Source: an uncultured Ignavibacteria bacterium (GTDB lineage Bacteria; Bacteroidota; Ignavibacteria; Tepidaquicellales; OLB5). From it: a DNA stretch of 51,497 nt. How positions within the stretch are numbered: position 1 is the first letter of the stretch; each line of letters starts with the position of its first letter. A model generated the notes under the pieces. The model was given only the letters and a program-made list of their open reading frames with translations. It searched no databases and was not told where the DNA came from. Shown in pieces: positions 7,661 to 16,187 of this stretch. Where the stretch lies: positions 1 to 51,497 of the forward strand of contig CALMYL010000003.1 in the NCBI GenBank assembly GCA_937873695.1, read 5' to 3'. Made by a program: the position numbers and the translations under genes.

Positions 7661-8479
7661 CTATTTCTTGCCAATAAAGAAAGTAGCCCCAACATACAAC
7701 TGAAGATACATCATGTTCCTGTCTTTCGATAAGTTTGGACTGAGTGCTATATCTTCTTTATCGTTTATGTACATTTTATTTACTTCTGTTGAGGATTTTG
7801 AATCCTTTAAAAGCAGGTTTGGAAGCTTGTATTTTACACCTATTGCAATACCAAAGTTCTTTGTAAGTCTTCCGTTAACGCCGGCGCCTAATCCAATACC
7901 CAGTCTGGGTGCATTCTTGTATGTGTATGATACTTCCTGTCCTGTGCTGCTGGGAGTCTGCTTGTATGTACCAAACAGCATATTAAGGCCAAAATCAAAA
8001 TTCACATACGGTGTCCATTTCGTTTTGGAATAGAACGCGTATTCAAACCCCGCCGCTGCGGAAAAGTTATGCAGATACATTTTTGATTTGCCTGAAACAG
8101 AAGTATTCACAGAACTATCCTGAGGCCATTGATTCAAAATATTGGCAGGAATATATGCTGCTGTATTATCGGTATTAAGGAACAGATCATATCCCAAGGT
8201 AAAATAAGGACGAAGTCTTCCCTTTTTATCTGTAGTCAGCTTAAAGTATATTTGGCTTCCGAATCCGGTTTTTACACCGTAATTCTTGAACTTAAACTGC
8301 TCACCCATTTCACCGCTCATATTCGGAAGCGGCTGTGAGTATGAAAAATTCCATTCTATTGTGAATGCGGCAGGTTTCTTCCAGTAACTTGTAGTTTTAG
8401 TTTTAACCTGTGATTGCAATGAACCAACAAGAAATACTGAAACCAGCATCAACAAAATTGTAAATTTTGTTATTCTCAT
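7661..8479 (-). CDS. outer-membrane beta-barrel protein
   Basis: 272 residues. Signal peptide at about 1-23 (MRITKFTILLMLVSVFLVGS, ending near SQ). The body shows repeated amphipathic strands (PYFTLGYDLFLN, YVNFDFGLNMLFG, LGIGLGAGVNG, AIGVKYKLP) and ends in YVGATFFIGKK, as in OmpA-like or PorT-like eight-stranded barrels. The ATG is preceded by AAGGAG. No substrate can be named. It is a single gene converging on the MFS gene. Confidence 0.65.
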   Translation of the reverse strand: MRITKFTILLMLVSVFLVGSLQSQVKTKTTSYWKKPAAFTIEWNFSYSQPLPNMSGEMGEQFKFKNYGVKTGFGSQIYFKLTTDKKGRLRPYFTLGYDLFLNTDNTAAYIPANILNQWPQDSSVNTSVSGKSKMYLHNFSAAAGFEYAFYSKTKWTPYVNFDFGLNMLFGTYKQTPSSTGQEVSYTYKNAPRLGIGLGAGVNGRLTKNFGIAIGVKYKLPNLLLKDSKSSTEVNKMYINDKEDIALSPNLSKDRNMMYLQLYVGATFFIGKK

Positions 8480-8571
8480 TTTTTTCTCCTTTATTTATGA
8501 ATTGTACCCAATTGAATATGCTAAATTAACAGAATTTTCAATTAAAAACAAACGGTAACCACTTAAAATAA

Positions 8572-8595
8572 AAAACCCCGTTTACACGGGGTTTT
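8572..8595 (-). terminator. intrinsic terminator of the beta-helix gene
   Basis: AAAACCCCG-TTTACA-CGGGGTTTT, a 9-bp stem with a run of A on the left, which becomes a U-run on the minus strand. It lies 50 bases past the stop at 8645. Confidence 0.8.
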
Positions 8596-8644
8596 GGGGA
8601 AATACGTTTGGATATTTTGAAAATTGCTGCTAATTCTATTATAT

Positions 8645-10300
8645 TTATTTAACTAAAACAAGCTTTTTGGTATCTACAAACGTTGCGTTATTTCCGCTAA
8701 CGGTTAACCTGTAAAGATAAACACCGCTTGGCAAACTTGATGCGTTATAGTTAACCGCATACTGCCCTGCTTTAAGCTCTTCACTTACAAGTGTTGCTAC
8801 TTCTCTGCCAAGTACATCAAATACCACAAGCTTTGCGAATCCGTTTGCTGCAACATCAAACTTGATATTTGTTGTTGGGTTGAACGGATTTGGATAATTC
8901 TGCTGCAAACTGTATGATTTAGGCACTAAATTACTTATCGGCTCTATACCAATTGAAATAAGTTTATAATTTACTGTATCAGGTCTGAAATTCGTCCAGT
9001 CGTTTGCCCATGTGCTGTTCTGGTCAAATGCGCCGCGGTATGTTGTTGGTGTGAAGAAAGGATCGTTCATACCCGGTAATGTGAAATTAGCGCCGTTTAA
9101 AGCAGGTGAACCTGCTGCCGGAAAGAAATTTGCAGGTGAGTAGTTGCCTGTAGATACACCTGAATACGGGCTGTTTAACAGTGCGCCTGTAATTGCAGCA
9201 AATATTGTATTGTTTGAATTTGTATAACCTGATGCATCAAAACCGCATCCGGCATTTGTTGAACCTGCAAGTGTATATAAACCCGCAAATACATTCGCTT
9301 TAACTCTTGAAGTATCGTTCTGTACTGCACAAGTTACACCAGAGCCATCATAATATGCGCCTGTCGGCCAGCCCATTGCAACAGAGTTAACTATACTGAT
9401 CAGTGAATTCCTTCTCAAATGACCCATTCTTGTATAGTTTGGATTCACAACAGATGTATCGTACTGCTTGGGACCAATTGATGTAACGTTTGAAAATAAC
9501 GGCTGAGTTCTGGGTGTATTATTGTTCGGTCCGTTGTTGTTATCTGATTCAAAGCATGTTGAACCGCTGATATCTGCTATGCTTGGTTTCCTGATGCCGA
9601 GTAAGAACTGAAGTTTACCCCTATAACCAAAATCTGTATCAAACTCATCATCAACCGGATTATATGAAATTAAATATTTGCAGTTAACTGTACCACCGAA
9701 CCATTCAAAAGAATCATCGCCATTATAAGCAACCATAACATATTCTATGGTTGTCCCTGAGCCAACTCCGCCCATTGTTAAACCGTTAATTTCATTGTTT
9801 GGTGAGAGTGCAATTCCTGAATATTCAATTCTGACATACCTGAATGTGCCTGAATTATCAGCGTCATTTGTTCCGCCATAAAATACTGATGGTGATATAC
9901 CTTCAATTGCTGCGGTATCAGCGCCGGATGCAGTATTGATCCTTGCTTTACCAAGTATGATAACGCCTCCCCAGTCACCTGCTGCTTTTGTGCCTACCGG
10001 CTGAGCGCTAGTGAAAACTATTGGCGCCAATGCATTTCCGTTCGCGTTAATTGTTCCGCCTCTTTCGATAACAAGTGTTCCCTTAGAGTTCTTATCGCCA
10101 AATATCTGTGTACCTGCGGGAATGTTGAGTGTAGCACCTGATTTTACAAATACTGTACCAAGCATCAGGTATCTTTTTGTGTTCTGAAGTGTAACATTAG
10201 TAGTAATGCTGCCTGACAAAGTATCTGTCCAAGTATTAGAAAACACTGATGAACCTAACACTATTACTGATACAACAGCTAATAGAAATTGTTTAAGCAT
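8645..10300 (-). CDS. secreted beta-helix-like protein with T9SS sorting domain
   Basis: 551 residues. Signal peptide at about 1-21. Residues 30-450 resemble a right-handed beta-helix (GTQIFGDKNSKGTLVIERGG, WGGVIILGKA, FRYVRIEYSGIA) seen in Bacteroidota proteins encoded beside TonB receptors. The C-terminal 85 residues are a type A Por sorting domain (NYPNPFNPTTNIKFDV...GVYLYRL...KLVLVK). It is therefore exported by the Sec and type IX systems and probably surface-attached. It lies 199 bases downstream of a TonB-dependent receptor in the same direction, with a terminator between. The ligand is unknown. Confidence 0.8.
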   Translation of the reverse strand: MLKQFLLAVVSVIVLGSSVFSNTWTDTLSGSITTNVTLQNTKRYLMLGTVFVKSGATLNIPAGTQIFGDKNSKGTLVIERGGTINANGNALAPIVFTSAQPVGTKAAGDWGGVIILGKARINTASGADTAAIEGISPSVFYGGTNDADNSGTFRYVRIEYSGIALSPNNEINGLTMGGVGSGTTIEYVMVAYNGDDSFEWFGGTVNCKYLISYNPVDDEFDTDFGYRGKLQFLLGIRKPSIADISGSTCFESDNNNGPNNNTPRTQPLFSNVTSIGPKQYDTSVVNPNYTRMGHLRRNSLISIVNSVAMGWPTGAYYDGSGVTCAVQNDTSRVKANVFAGLYTLAGSTNAGCGFDASGYTNSNNTIFAAITGALLNSPYSGVSTGNYSPANFFPAAGSPALNGANFTLPGMNDPFFTPTTYRGAFDQNSTWANDWTNFRPDTVNYKLISIGIEPISNLVPKSYSLQQNYPNPFNPTTNIKFDVAANGFAKLVVFDVLGREVATLVSEELKAGQYAVNYNASSLPSGVYLYRLTVSGNNATFVDTKKLVLVK

Positions 10301-10435
10301 TTTAAATCCTTTCTCTGGAATTTGCTTTAATTTTCTGATTTGTAGTTTTAGTATTGAACAAATTTAAGATATGAGTGTTAGACAGCCAATAAGGAATTGT
10401 TAATGTAGTGTGAATAAATCTTAACCGGAAATAAA

Positions 10436-10460
10436 AAATCCCGCTGATTTAGCGGGATTT
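10436..10460 (-). terminator. intrinsic terminator after the TonB receptor
   Basis: AAATCCCGCT-GATTT-AGCGGGATTT, a perfect 10-bp stem with A-rich sequence at 10431-10438 that gives a U-run on the minus strand. It lies 40 bases beyond the receptor stop and separates it from the beta-helix gene. A GAAC-GAA-GTTC mini-hairpin abuts it at 10461-10471. Confidence 0.8.
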
Positions 10461-10499
10461 GAACGAAGTTCTTAATCTCTTCCTAACAATCAATTCACT

Positions 10500-13283
10500 T
10501 TAATACCTGAACGATAGGCTGAGCGAATAACCTGTACCTGCATTTATCTTTTTGAACATTTCTTCTTTACCGCCAACAGTTTGTGTGAAGAGATAGTCCT
10601 GCGCAAGTATATCTTTAACTGTAAATTTGACTTCAAAATTTTTGAAGAGTCTCTGCATCACAGAAAGATCAACCACATCCCTGCCGTTCTCTTCAATATC
10701 TGAAAGTCCTTCAAGGCCCACTTCGGATATCCTTTTACCGAAACGGTTATATGATAGATTTACGCTGGTGCCAAGATCTGAATTATCGTAGTACAGCCCC
10801 ATATTAATTGTATAGGGTGACTGTCCCTGGAGCCTTCTTTCAAGGTTAGTTACTGTCGAACCGATGCCGGAAAGATCTACTTTGGAATTTATTACAGAAA
10901 TATTAGTATTAAGTGAAAAGTATTTCAGATGTTTTGAAATGAAACCAAGATTTTTGCGTGCTTCAAGCTCTATGCCGTAATTGTTCGCTCCGCCCTTGGC
11001 ATTCTGGTATGATTTAACCCTGTTATCTGCGCCTGAATTCGGTACAAACACTTCCTCAATGGGTGAATCGAATTTTTTATAAAAAAGACTTACTGAAATG
11101 ATCTCACCCGCATACGGGAAATACTCGAACCTCAGATCATAATTCCTTATCAGGTTACGCTCCAGATCAGGATTACCGATGGTGAATATCTGCTCGGCGA
11201 AGTCATAAAAACTGAACGGCGCTATTTCCCTGAATTCAGGCCTTGAAATTGACTGGTAATACCCCGCACGCAGATTAATTTTAGGACTGAGCGCGTATGT
11301 TAAATTAACAGAAGGCAAAATATCGTTCTTATTGACATTACGCTGTATCGGCTCGCCTATCTGGTCAAATGAGCTGAGCTTGCTTAAATTTGATTCCAGT
11401 CTTGCGCCGATAACAGTCCTTAATTTGCCCAACGGTACATCAACCATCATATATCCCGCAGCAAGGTCTTCGGTCGCAACATATGAATCTGATTTCCTAG
11501 TCAGTTCATAGTATAATATTTTGTTTGTATCAATATTTTCAGGCATAAAAAGTGAATCAGGTGAAAGGTATATTAAAGCGAAATTGTTCGCGTCAACAAG
11601 TTTAGGAGCAAATAGCCTTGCGCTGAAATCCCTTGAGCTTCTGTTATAAAATACACCTGCTTTGGTCTTCACTTCGATCTTTTTAGCGGGTTTGAAGCTG
11701 AATTCAAAATTGGATTCAACCGAGCGGTTGATATCTTTTAACCATGAAAAGAACCTTCCCCCTCCGAGTGAATTGGGCTCGCCGGTGCTAAGCGATGCAT
11801 AATACCTGCCTTCAGTGCCTATCTCTTTCTGGTAACGCAGTGTTTTGTAATCAGGTTCATCCCTGTCTGCTTCGGAGTATGACGCGCGCCAAGTTATCCT
11901 TAATTTACCAAGCGAACTTATGAAATGCTCACCGGAAAGCTGTGATGAAAGCATATCGCGCTCCACAAATTTGGTTGAATAAAGTTTTCTATCCTGTGTT
12001 TGGGGATTATTGAAGCCTTCCTGGTAGTCTGTTTCATCTTCAGAGTTGAATACATAAGTATTCTTAAAACTGAACTTGTTATTATCACCTGCCCTGAAGC
12101 TAACATTAAGCAAACCGCCCCATAAAACGGCGTATTCTGACTGGCTGCCTGTGTATTTTGATTCCTGTAAATCATCGGTAGAAAAACTCTGTCTTTCAAT
12201 ACTTTTGGAGCTGAACGTATTACTGTATGTGTATGCGCCAAAGAACCCGAGACTGTTTGATTTTCCAATTGTGATATTATTACCCAATGAAAGCTGGAAA
12301 CCGCCGTTAACCGGTGCTGTCGAGCTTTCCTGCGCCCAGTTGTTTGTTAATGCACGACTGAATGTTTTAACTTCCTGTACATTGTAATTAGAGGAAAGCA
12401 CTGTTTGCCCCGGAAATATTGAAGGCAGCTGCCTTGAACCGTTATCTCTTCCGGAGTTAAAGAAAAGCAGCTTCTTTTCACCGGCATTGTAAGAAAGAAA
12501 ATTTTCACCTGTTGTTATCGTATTGTACGATGTTGATGATGTGAAGTTTAGCGAAAACTGTTCGGGAAAGTCTTTAGTTGTAACCTGTACAAGCCCGCCC
12601 GAGAAATTACCGATAAGATCAGGAGTGTAGGATTTTGAGATAACAATATTTTCAAGCAGGCTGCTTGGGAAAAGATCGAATGAAAAAGCCTTCTTCTCAG
12701 GGTCGGTGCTGGGCAGTATTACTCCGTTCAGCGTTGTTGAACTGTATCTTTCGTTGGTACCGCGCACAAATACAAATTTATTATCTACAATAGATACTCC
12801 CACTATCCTTTTCAGCACTTCAGAGCTTGTTGCATCAGCAGTACGCTTTATCTGCTGGCTGGAAATGCCATCCTGTATGTTTTCCGCCTTCTGCTGCTTA
12901 AGCAGCATTGATGCTTCGTTGTTCTGTATTCTTGTTGCTTCAATTGTAACGGTATCGGTCAATGTACCTTCCGGCTGCAGCACAAAATCCAGGGTAACCA
13001 CCTCACCTGATTTAATGTTAACTTTAACCATCTGCGAAACATACCCCACATAAGACGCCCTTACATTCACTTCGCCTGATGCAATATTATCAAACGTAAA
13101 ATTTCCGTCAAGATCTGAGGCTGTGCCTTTGTTTAAATTTTCTAACTTAAGTACCGCATCAGGCAGCACGCTGCCGCTGGTGCCATCCAGTACTTTCCCT
13201 GTAATTTTACTGTTCTGTGCAAATACATTTACACTTATCAAACATATCAACAGCGCTGAAGCAAGTAAATACTTTATATTCAT
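10500..13283 (-). CDS. TonB-dependent outer-membrane receptor
   Basis: 927 residues. Signal peptide at about 1-22 (ends VFAQ), a carboxypeptidase-D regulatory-like Ig domain at about 25-110 (ITGKVLDGTSGSVLPDA...DLDGNFTF), a plug domain at about 130-235 (LKRIVGVSIV, VFVRGTNERYSSTTLNG, GGLVQVTTKDFP), then a 22-strand barrel ending in the aromatic terminus SLSLSFRY. Such receptors import siderophores, oligosaccharides or peptides using TonB-ExbBD energy. No SusD partner is present; instead a sorting-domain beta-helix protein lies downstream. The substrate is not readable from sequence. Confidence 0.9.
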   Translation of the reverse strand: MNIKYLLASALLICLISVNVFAQNSKITGKVLDGTSGSVLPDAVLKLENLNKGTASDLDGNFTFDNIASGEVNVRASYVGYVSQMVKVNIKSGEVVTLDFVLQPEGTLTDTVTIEATRIQNNEASMLLKQQKAENIQDGISSQQIKRTADATSSEVLKRIVGVSIVDNKFVFVRGTNERYSSTTLNGVILPSTDPEKKAFSFDLFPSSLLENIVISKSYTPDLIGNFSGGLVQVTTKDFPEQFSLNFTSSTSYNTITTGENFLSYNAGEKKLLFFNSGRDNGSRQLPSIFPGQTVLSSNYNVQEVKTFSRALTNNWAQESSTAPVNGGFQLSLGNNITIGKSNSLGFFGAYTYSNTFSSKSIERQSFSTDDLQESKYTGSQSEYAVLWGGLLNVSFRAGDNNKFSFKNTYVFNSEDETDYQEGFNNPQTQDRKLYSTKFVERDMLSSQLSGEHFISSLGKLRITWRASYSEADRDEPDYKTLRYQKEIGTEGRYYASLSTGEPNSLGGGRFFSWLKDINRSVESNFEFSFKPAKKIEVKTKAGVFYNRSSRDFSARLFAPKLVDANNFALIYLSPDSLFMPENIDTNKILYYELTRKSDSYVATEDLAAGYMMVDVPLGKLRTVIGARLESNLSKLSSFDQIGEPIQRNVNKNDILPSVNLTYALSPKINLRAGYYQSISRPEFREIAPFSFYDFAEQIFTIGNPDLERNLIRNYDLRFEYFPYAGEIISVSLFYKKFDSPIEEVFVPNSGADNRVKSYQNAKGGANNYGIELEARKNLGFISKHLKYFSLNTNISVINSKVDLSGIGSTVTNLERRLQGQSPYTINMGLYYDNSDLGTSVNLSYNRFGKRISEVGLEGLSDIEENGRDVVDLSVMQRLFKNFEVKFTVKDILAQDYLFTQTVGGKEEMFKKINAGTGYSLSLSFRY

Positions 13284-13496
13284 TTTTGTATACTAAAATT
13301 CTGATTGGTTTAATTGTAATTATACAAAAATTGCTAAATTGGATTAATGTTGTATAAAGGATTTGTTTGGTTTAAATTAAGAAAAAACACTTATAATGAA
13401 CAAAAATTCGCTTTGCTTAATATATATCTAACAGAATTAGAGATGTCCTAATAATACCATAGTCTTATTCTTAACAATTCAGTTTGCCGTTAAAAA

Positions 13497-13518
13497 AGGC
13501 GGGTTAAACAACCCGCCT
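13497..13518 (-). terminator. intrinsic terminator of the thioredoxin-like gene
   Basis: AGGCGGGTT-AAAC-AACCCGCCT, a 9-bp perfect stem with TAAAAA on the left giving a U-run on the minus strand. It lies about 40 bases past the stop at 13557. The rest of 13284-13556 is AT-rich and is presumably the TonB receptor promoter region, with no clear TAnnTTTG box. Confidence 0.8.
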
Positions 13519-13556
13519 GATGTTCTTAATTACTTTTATATTAAAATATTGTTATA

Positions 13557-14096
13557 CTATATTACAGTGCTCAGATCAATATCTTTATACTTGCCATCTC
13601 TGAAAAAGATCAATAGCTTTTTGAACTCATCTGTTTTTACATAGCCGGGAATACTTTTCATGGGATAATTATCATACTTAAAAGTAATTACTTTGCCGTC
13701 AGGCTCCAGAAATATAGTTGTCGGGAAACTGAAAACTTCAAAGTAATAAGAAAGCTCTTCTTCGGTATACTTCTTTCCGTTATATGTTAACTTGTCTTTG
13801 CCCTCGGCATTAAGTTTGTATACCACAAAATTATCTTCAAGTAATTTCTTTACCTCAGAATTACTGTAAGCTTCAGCATCCATTTTTTTGCACCATCCGC
13901 ACCAGTCAGTGTAAACATCAATTACTACCCGCTTATTTTCTGAAGCCGCCTTGTTCAAGGCATCTTCAAATGCATTCTGGCTGAAGGCCAGGTTTCCGGC
14001 CAGTAAAACAAAGAGTACCGCAAATAACCTTGTTGTGAACAATTTAGATTTCCTTCTAATTTTAGCAACAATAATTAAACGAAGATAAGCCTGCAA
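13557..14096 (-). CDS. periplasmic thioredoxin-like protein (CGWC)
   Basis: Up to 179 residues. A signal sequence (LFAVLFVLLAGNLAFSQ) precedes a thioredoxin fold with active site DWCGWCKK (Cys66, Cys69) and the cis-proline segment FSFPTTIFL. The closest type is the Thioredoxin_7/DUF255-like group of envelope thiol reductases. The start is uncertain: a TTG at 14096 follows AAGGA and gives a long basic N-terminus, while a TTG at 14042 follows AGAAGGA and gives a clean signal peptide. It starts eight bases after the GT9 gene, so the two share a transcript. It may reduce disulfides of the many Cys-containing secreted proteins, which is inference. Confidence 0.8.
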   Translation of the reverse strand: MQAYLRLIIVAKIRRKSKLFTTRLFAVLFVLLAGNLAFSQNAFEDALNKAASENKRVVIDVYTDWCGWCKKMDAEAYSNSEVKKLLEDNFVVYKLNAEGKDKLTYNGKKYTEEELSYYFEVFSFPTTIFLEPDGKVITFKYDNYPMKSIPGYVKTDEFKKLLIFFRDGKYKDIDLSTVI

Positions 14097-14104
14097 TAAG
14101 TTCC

Positions 14105-15136
14105 TTATCTCTTATATAACCGCATAAATTCCAGCAATTTAGAATAAACGATTTCCGGATTTAATCCGTTCATGCACTTATGCTCATTCGGGCACTCACT
14201 TAACTGAGTTAAGTTGCAGCCCAGACAGCTAATTGAATCATTTTTTATCACCAGGGAATTTTTGCTTAATGGACCCTGCAAATCTGAGTTTGTCGGACCG
14301 AATATCGCCGCAGTATTTACACCGCTTACCCACGCAATGTGCATCGGCCCTGTATCATTGGTTACGAACAAATCACACTTCTTTATAAGTGCAGCCATAT
14401 ATTTCAGGTTTGTTTCCGGTATCAGAAGTGCGCTGCTGCCAATAGCCTTCTGAATTCTTTGGGCAAGTTCTTTTTCTTTATCGTAGCCCCAGAATAACAA
14501 TATACGGGAATCCTTGCTGAACAACCTGCCAAGCTCAACCCATTTTTCTTCATTCCATACTTTGGTTGGCCATGTGCCGCTTGGGTTAAACCCTATGACC
14601 CGTTTGCCCGTCAGATCATTTTTGGTGAAAAATTCCCCGGCAAATTCCGTGTGAACACCATTAAGATAGAATTTTGGCTTATTTGAAATTACTTCAAGTC
14701 CCAATGCCCTTACCGCATCCAGATTGAACTCTATGTTATGTACTTCGCTGCTTCTGGGTTTTACTTTAATATTATATGCAAGCGCTCTCCATTTGAACCT
14801 GAACCCAACCCTGTAGCGCGCATCGCTGTTAAATACAATTATTGCAGTCCTGGGATTTCCGAAAAGGTCCAGGATCAGATCATACTTCTGGTTATGAATA
14901 TTCCTTATAAGGCAGTATGAACTATCACCCTTGCCGATATCATAGGTAAGCACCCTGTCAAGGTATGGATTCCCTTCAAGCGCTTCGCGGCAGAAACTTT
15001 GTGTTAAAAAATTTATCTCAGCATCGGGGAAGTGATGGCGCATATTTTCAATAACAGGGGTTGAAAGCAATACATCGCCTATTGCCTGCGGCTTAATTAT
15101 CAATATTTTATTTACCCTGCTCTTATCGAACTGCAT
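14105..15136 (-). CDS. glycosyltransferase family 9 (heptosyltransferase-like)
   Basis: 343 residues with the GT-B fold of GT9. The N-terminal motif is IIKPQAIGDVLLSTPVI (residues 14-29), the acceptor domain follows, and the donor-binding motif TNDTGPMHIAWVSG is at 259-272. A Cys cluster (304, 307, 315, 321) near the C-terminus is common in the family. These enzymes add heptose or related sugars to the lipopolysaccharide core on the cytoplasmic face. It lies between nth and the thioredoxin-like gene, all on the minus strand. Confidence 0.9.
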   Translation of the reverse strand: MQFDKSRVNKILIIKPQAIGDVLLSTPVIENMRHHFPDAEINFLTQSFCREALEGNPYLDRVLTYDIGKGDSSYCLIRNIHNQKYDLILDLFGNPRTAIIVFNSDARYRVGFRFKWRALAYNIKVKPRSSEVHNIEFNLDAVRALGLEVISNKPKFYLNGVHTEFAGEFFTKNDLTGKRVIGFNPSGTWPTKVWNEEKWVELGRLFSKDSRILLFWGYDKEKELAQRIQKAIGSSALLIPETNLKYMAALIKKCDLFVTNDTGPMHIAWVSGVNTAAIFGPTNSDLQGPLSKNSLVIKNDSISCLGCNLTQLSECPNEHKCMNGLNPEIVYSKLLEFMRLYKR

Positions 15137-15205
15137 TTTTTCTCAATGCCTGACTAAATAGTTAATACAAATTATGAATTTACCAAAAATACAAAGTGCT
15201 TCTCT

Positions 15206-15250
15206 CCCCTCTCCTTTTCCCAAAGGGACTCCTTTGGAGCAGGAGAGGGG
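15206..15250. repeat. two-stem palindromic repeat between nth and GT9
   Basis: CCCCTCTCCT (15206-15215) pairs with AGGAGAGGGG (15241-15250), enclosing an inner hairpin CCAAAGG/CCTTTGG (15220-15226 / 15231-15237). A G-rich tail follows at 15251-15263. It has no U-run on either strand. The CCCCTCT core reappears in the in-frame insertion at 24291-24306. Confidence 0.6.
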
Positions 15251-15268
15251 CTGGGGGGTGAGGTACCT

Positions 15269-15997
15269 TTACACGTGCTCCAAAATTATAAAATTATTAT
15301 CAACCGGAACTGCTTTATTTTTCATCAACTCCTGTTTTTCGGCAAAAAACTCTTTTTCCCTGAAACTGCACAAATCATATAACCTGCAGCTTCCGCACAA
15401 AGGATTCTGCGAGCGGCAAATTTTCCTGCCAAACCTGATAAGCAGCGTATGCAGTAAAAACTTTTTACCTTCGGGAATTTTATCCTTAACCTGCTCAAAA
15501 GTCTTAACCGGAGTTACAGCGTTTACAATTCCCAGCCTGTTGATTACACGGTGCACGTGCGTATCAACCGGGAAAACATCTCTGCCCAGGCTGAATGCAA
15601 GAACACATGAAATTGTTTTTAAACCAACGCCATCATACTGCAGAAGGTCTTCATATATCTTCTCATCACTCAATTTACCAAGGTACTTCAGGCTTAACTT
15701 CCCGTGTTTCAGTTTCAGCCCTTTAAGCAGTTTTTTAATTGAGGCTGATTTCTGGTTAGTAAGTCCGCATACCCTGATCGCATTTTTTATTTTACTCGGC
15801 GGCGCTTCCAATACATCTTCCCAGTTTCCAATATCATTCTTAAGGTTCATATAAGCCCTGTAGCTGGTTTTATCGGTGGTATTTTGTGAAAGCATTGTGG
15901 CAATCAGTATATCCAGGGGGTCTGCTTTAGCAGGTTTTGGGTTAAGCCCGGGGAATTCTTCCTGTAAAAGCTCTATTATGTCATTAATTTTATTCAA
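15269..15997 (-). CDS. nth: endonuclease III (DNA glycosylase/AP lyase)
   Basis: 242 residues with the full endonuclease III layout: helix-hairpin-helix LLQYDGVGLKTISCVLAF containing catalytic Lys127, the VDTHVHR block with Asp145, and a [4Fe-4S] cluster motif Cys194-X6-Cys201-X2-Cys204-X5-Cys210. It removes oxidised pyrimidines and nicks abasic sites in base excision repair. The start is TTG at 15997, giving the N-terminus MNKINDIIEL; no in-frame ATG fits. About 30 extra residues follow the cluster compared with E. coli Nth. A palindromic repeat separates it from the GT9 gene. Confidence 0.93.
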   Translation of the reverse strand: MNKINDIIELLQEEFPGLNPKPAKADPLDILIATMLSQNTTDKTSYRAYMNLKNDIGNWEDVLEAPPSKIKNAIRVCGLTNQKSASIKKLLKGLKLKHGKLSLKYLGKLSDEKIYEDLLQYDGVGLKTISCVLAFSLGRDVFPVDTHVHRVINRLGIVNAVTPVKTFEQVKDKIPEGKKFLLHTLLIRFGRKICRSQNPLCGSCRLYDLCSFREKEFFAEKQELMKNKAVPVDNNFIILEHV

Positions 15998-16066
15998 TCA
16001 GCAGGTATGTGTTACAGAAATGGAAATGAAAAGAATTTGAATTTAAATTGACAACCCCCGAATCAA

Positions 16067-16086
16067 AAAACCGTTAAAACGGTTTT
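16067..16086. terminator. probable terminator of the HhH-barrel gene
   Basis: AAAACCGT-TAAA-ACGGTTTT, an 8-bp stem flanked by A and T runs, so usable on both strands. It lies about 100 bases beyond the minus-strand stop at 16188, with another palindrome between. Confidence 0.6.
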
Positions 16087-16107
16087 GTAACATCTTCCAA
16101 CATTAAC

Positions 16108-16127
16108 CCCACGACTTAAGTCGTGGG
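16108..16127. repeat. perfect 20-base palindrome
   Basis: CCCACGACTTAAGTCGTGGG is fully self-complementary. Its CCACGA core is shared with the hairpin at 41561-41580 and the arms of the inverted repeat at 40369/40453, suggesting one repeat family. Confidence 0.6.
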
Positions 16128-16187
16128 CTGAAGAGAATCTTTATTAGAAACTTGAAAATTTAATAAGAACATTCTGAGTAAGATATT

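Noticed and set aside
10436-10460. Hairpin considered as a REP element
   Set aside because: Position just after a stop, symmetric GC stem and A/T flanks fit an intrinsic terminator better.
11918-12387. Open frames of about 100 codons overlapping the first TonB receptor
   Set aside because: They lie in other frames of a complete 927-residue receptor with continuous domain structure.
15174-15854. A 226-codon open frame on the plus strand opposite nth
   Set aside because: It is fully antisense to a convincing endonuclease III gene, is low-complexity Ser/Leu/Cys-rich and begins inside a palindromic repeat.
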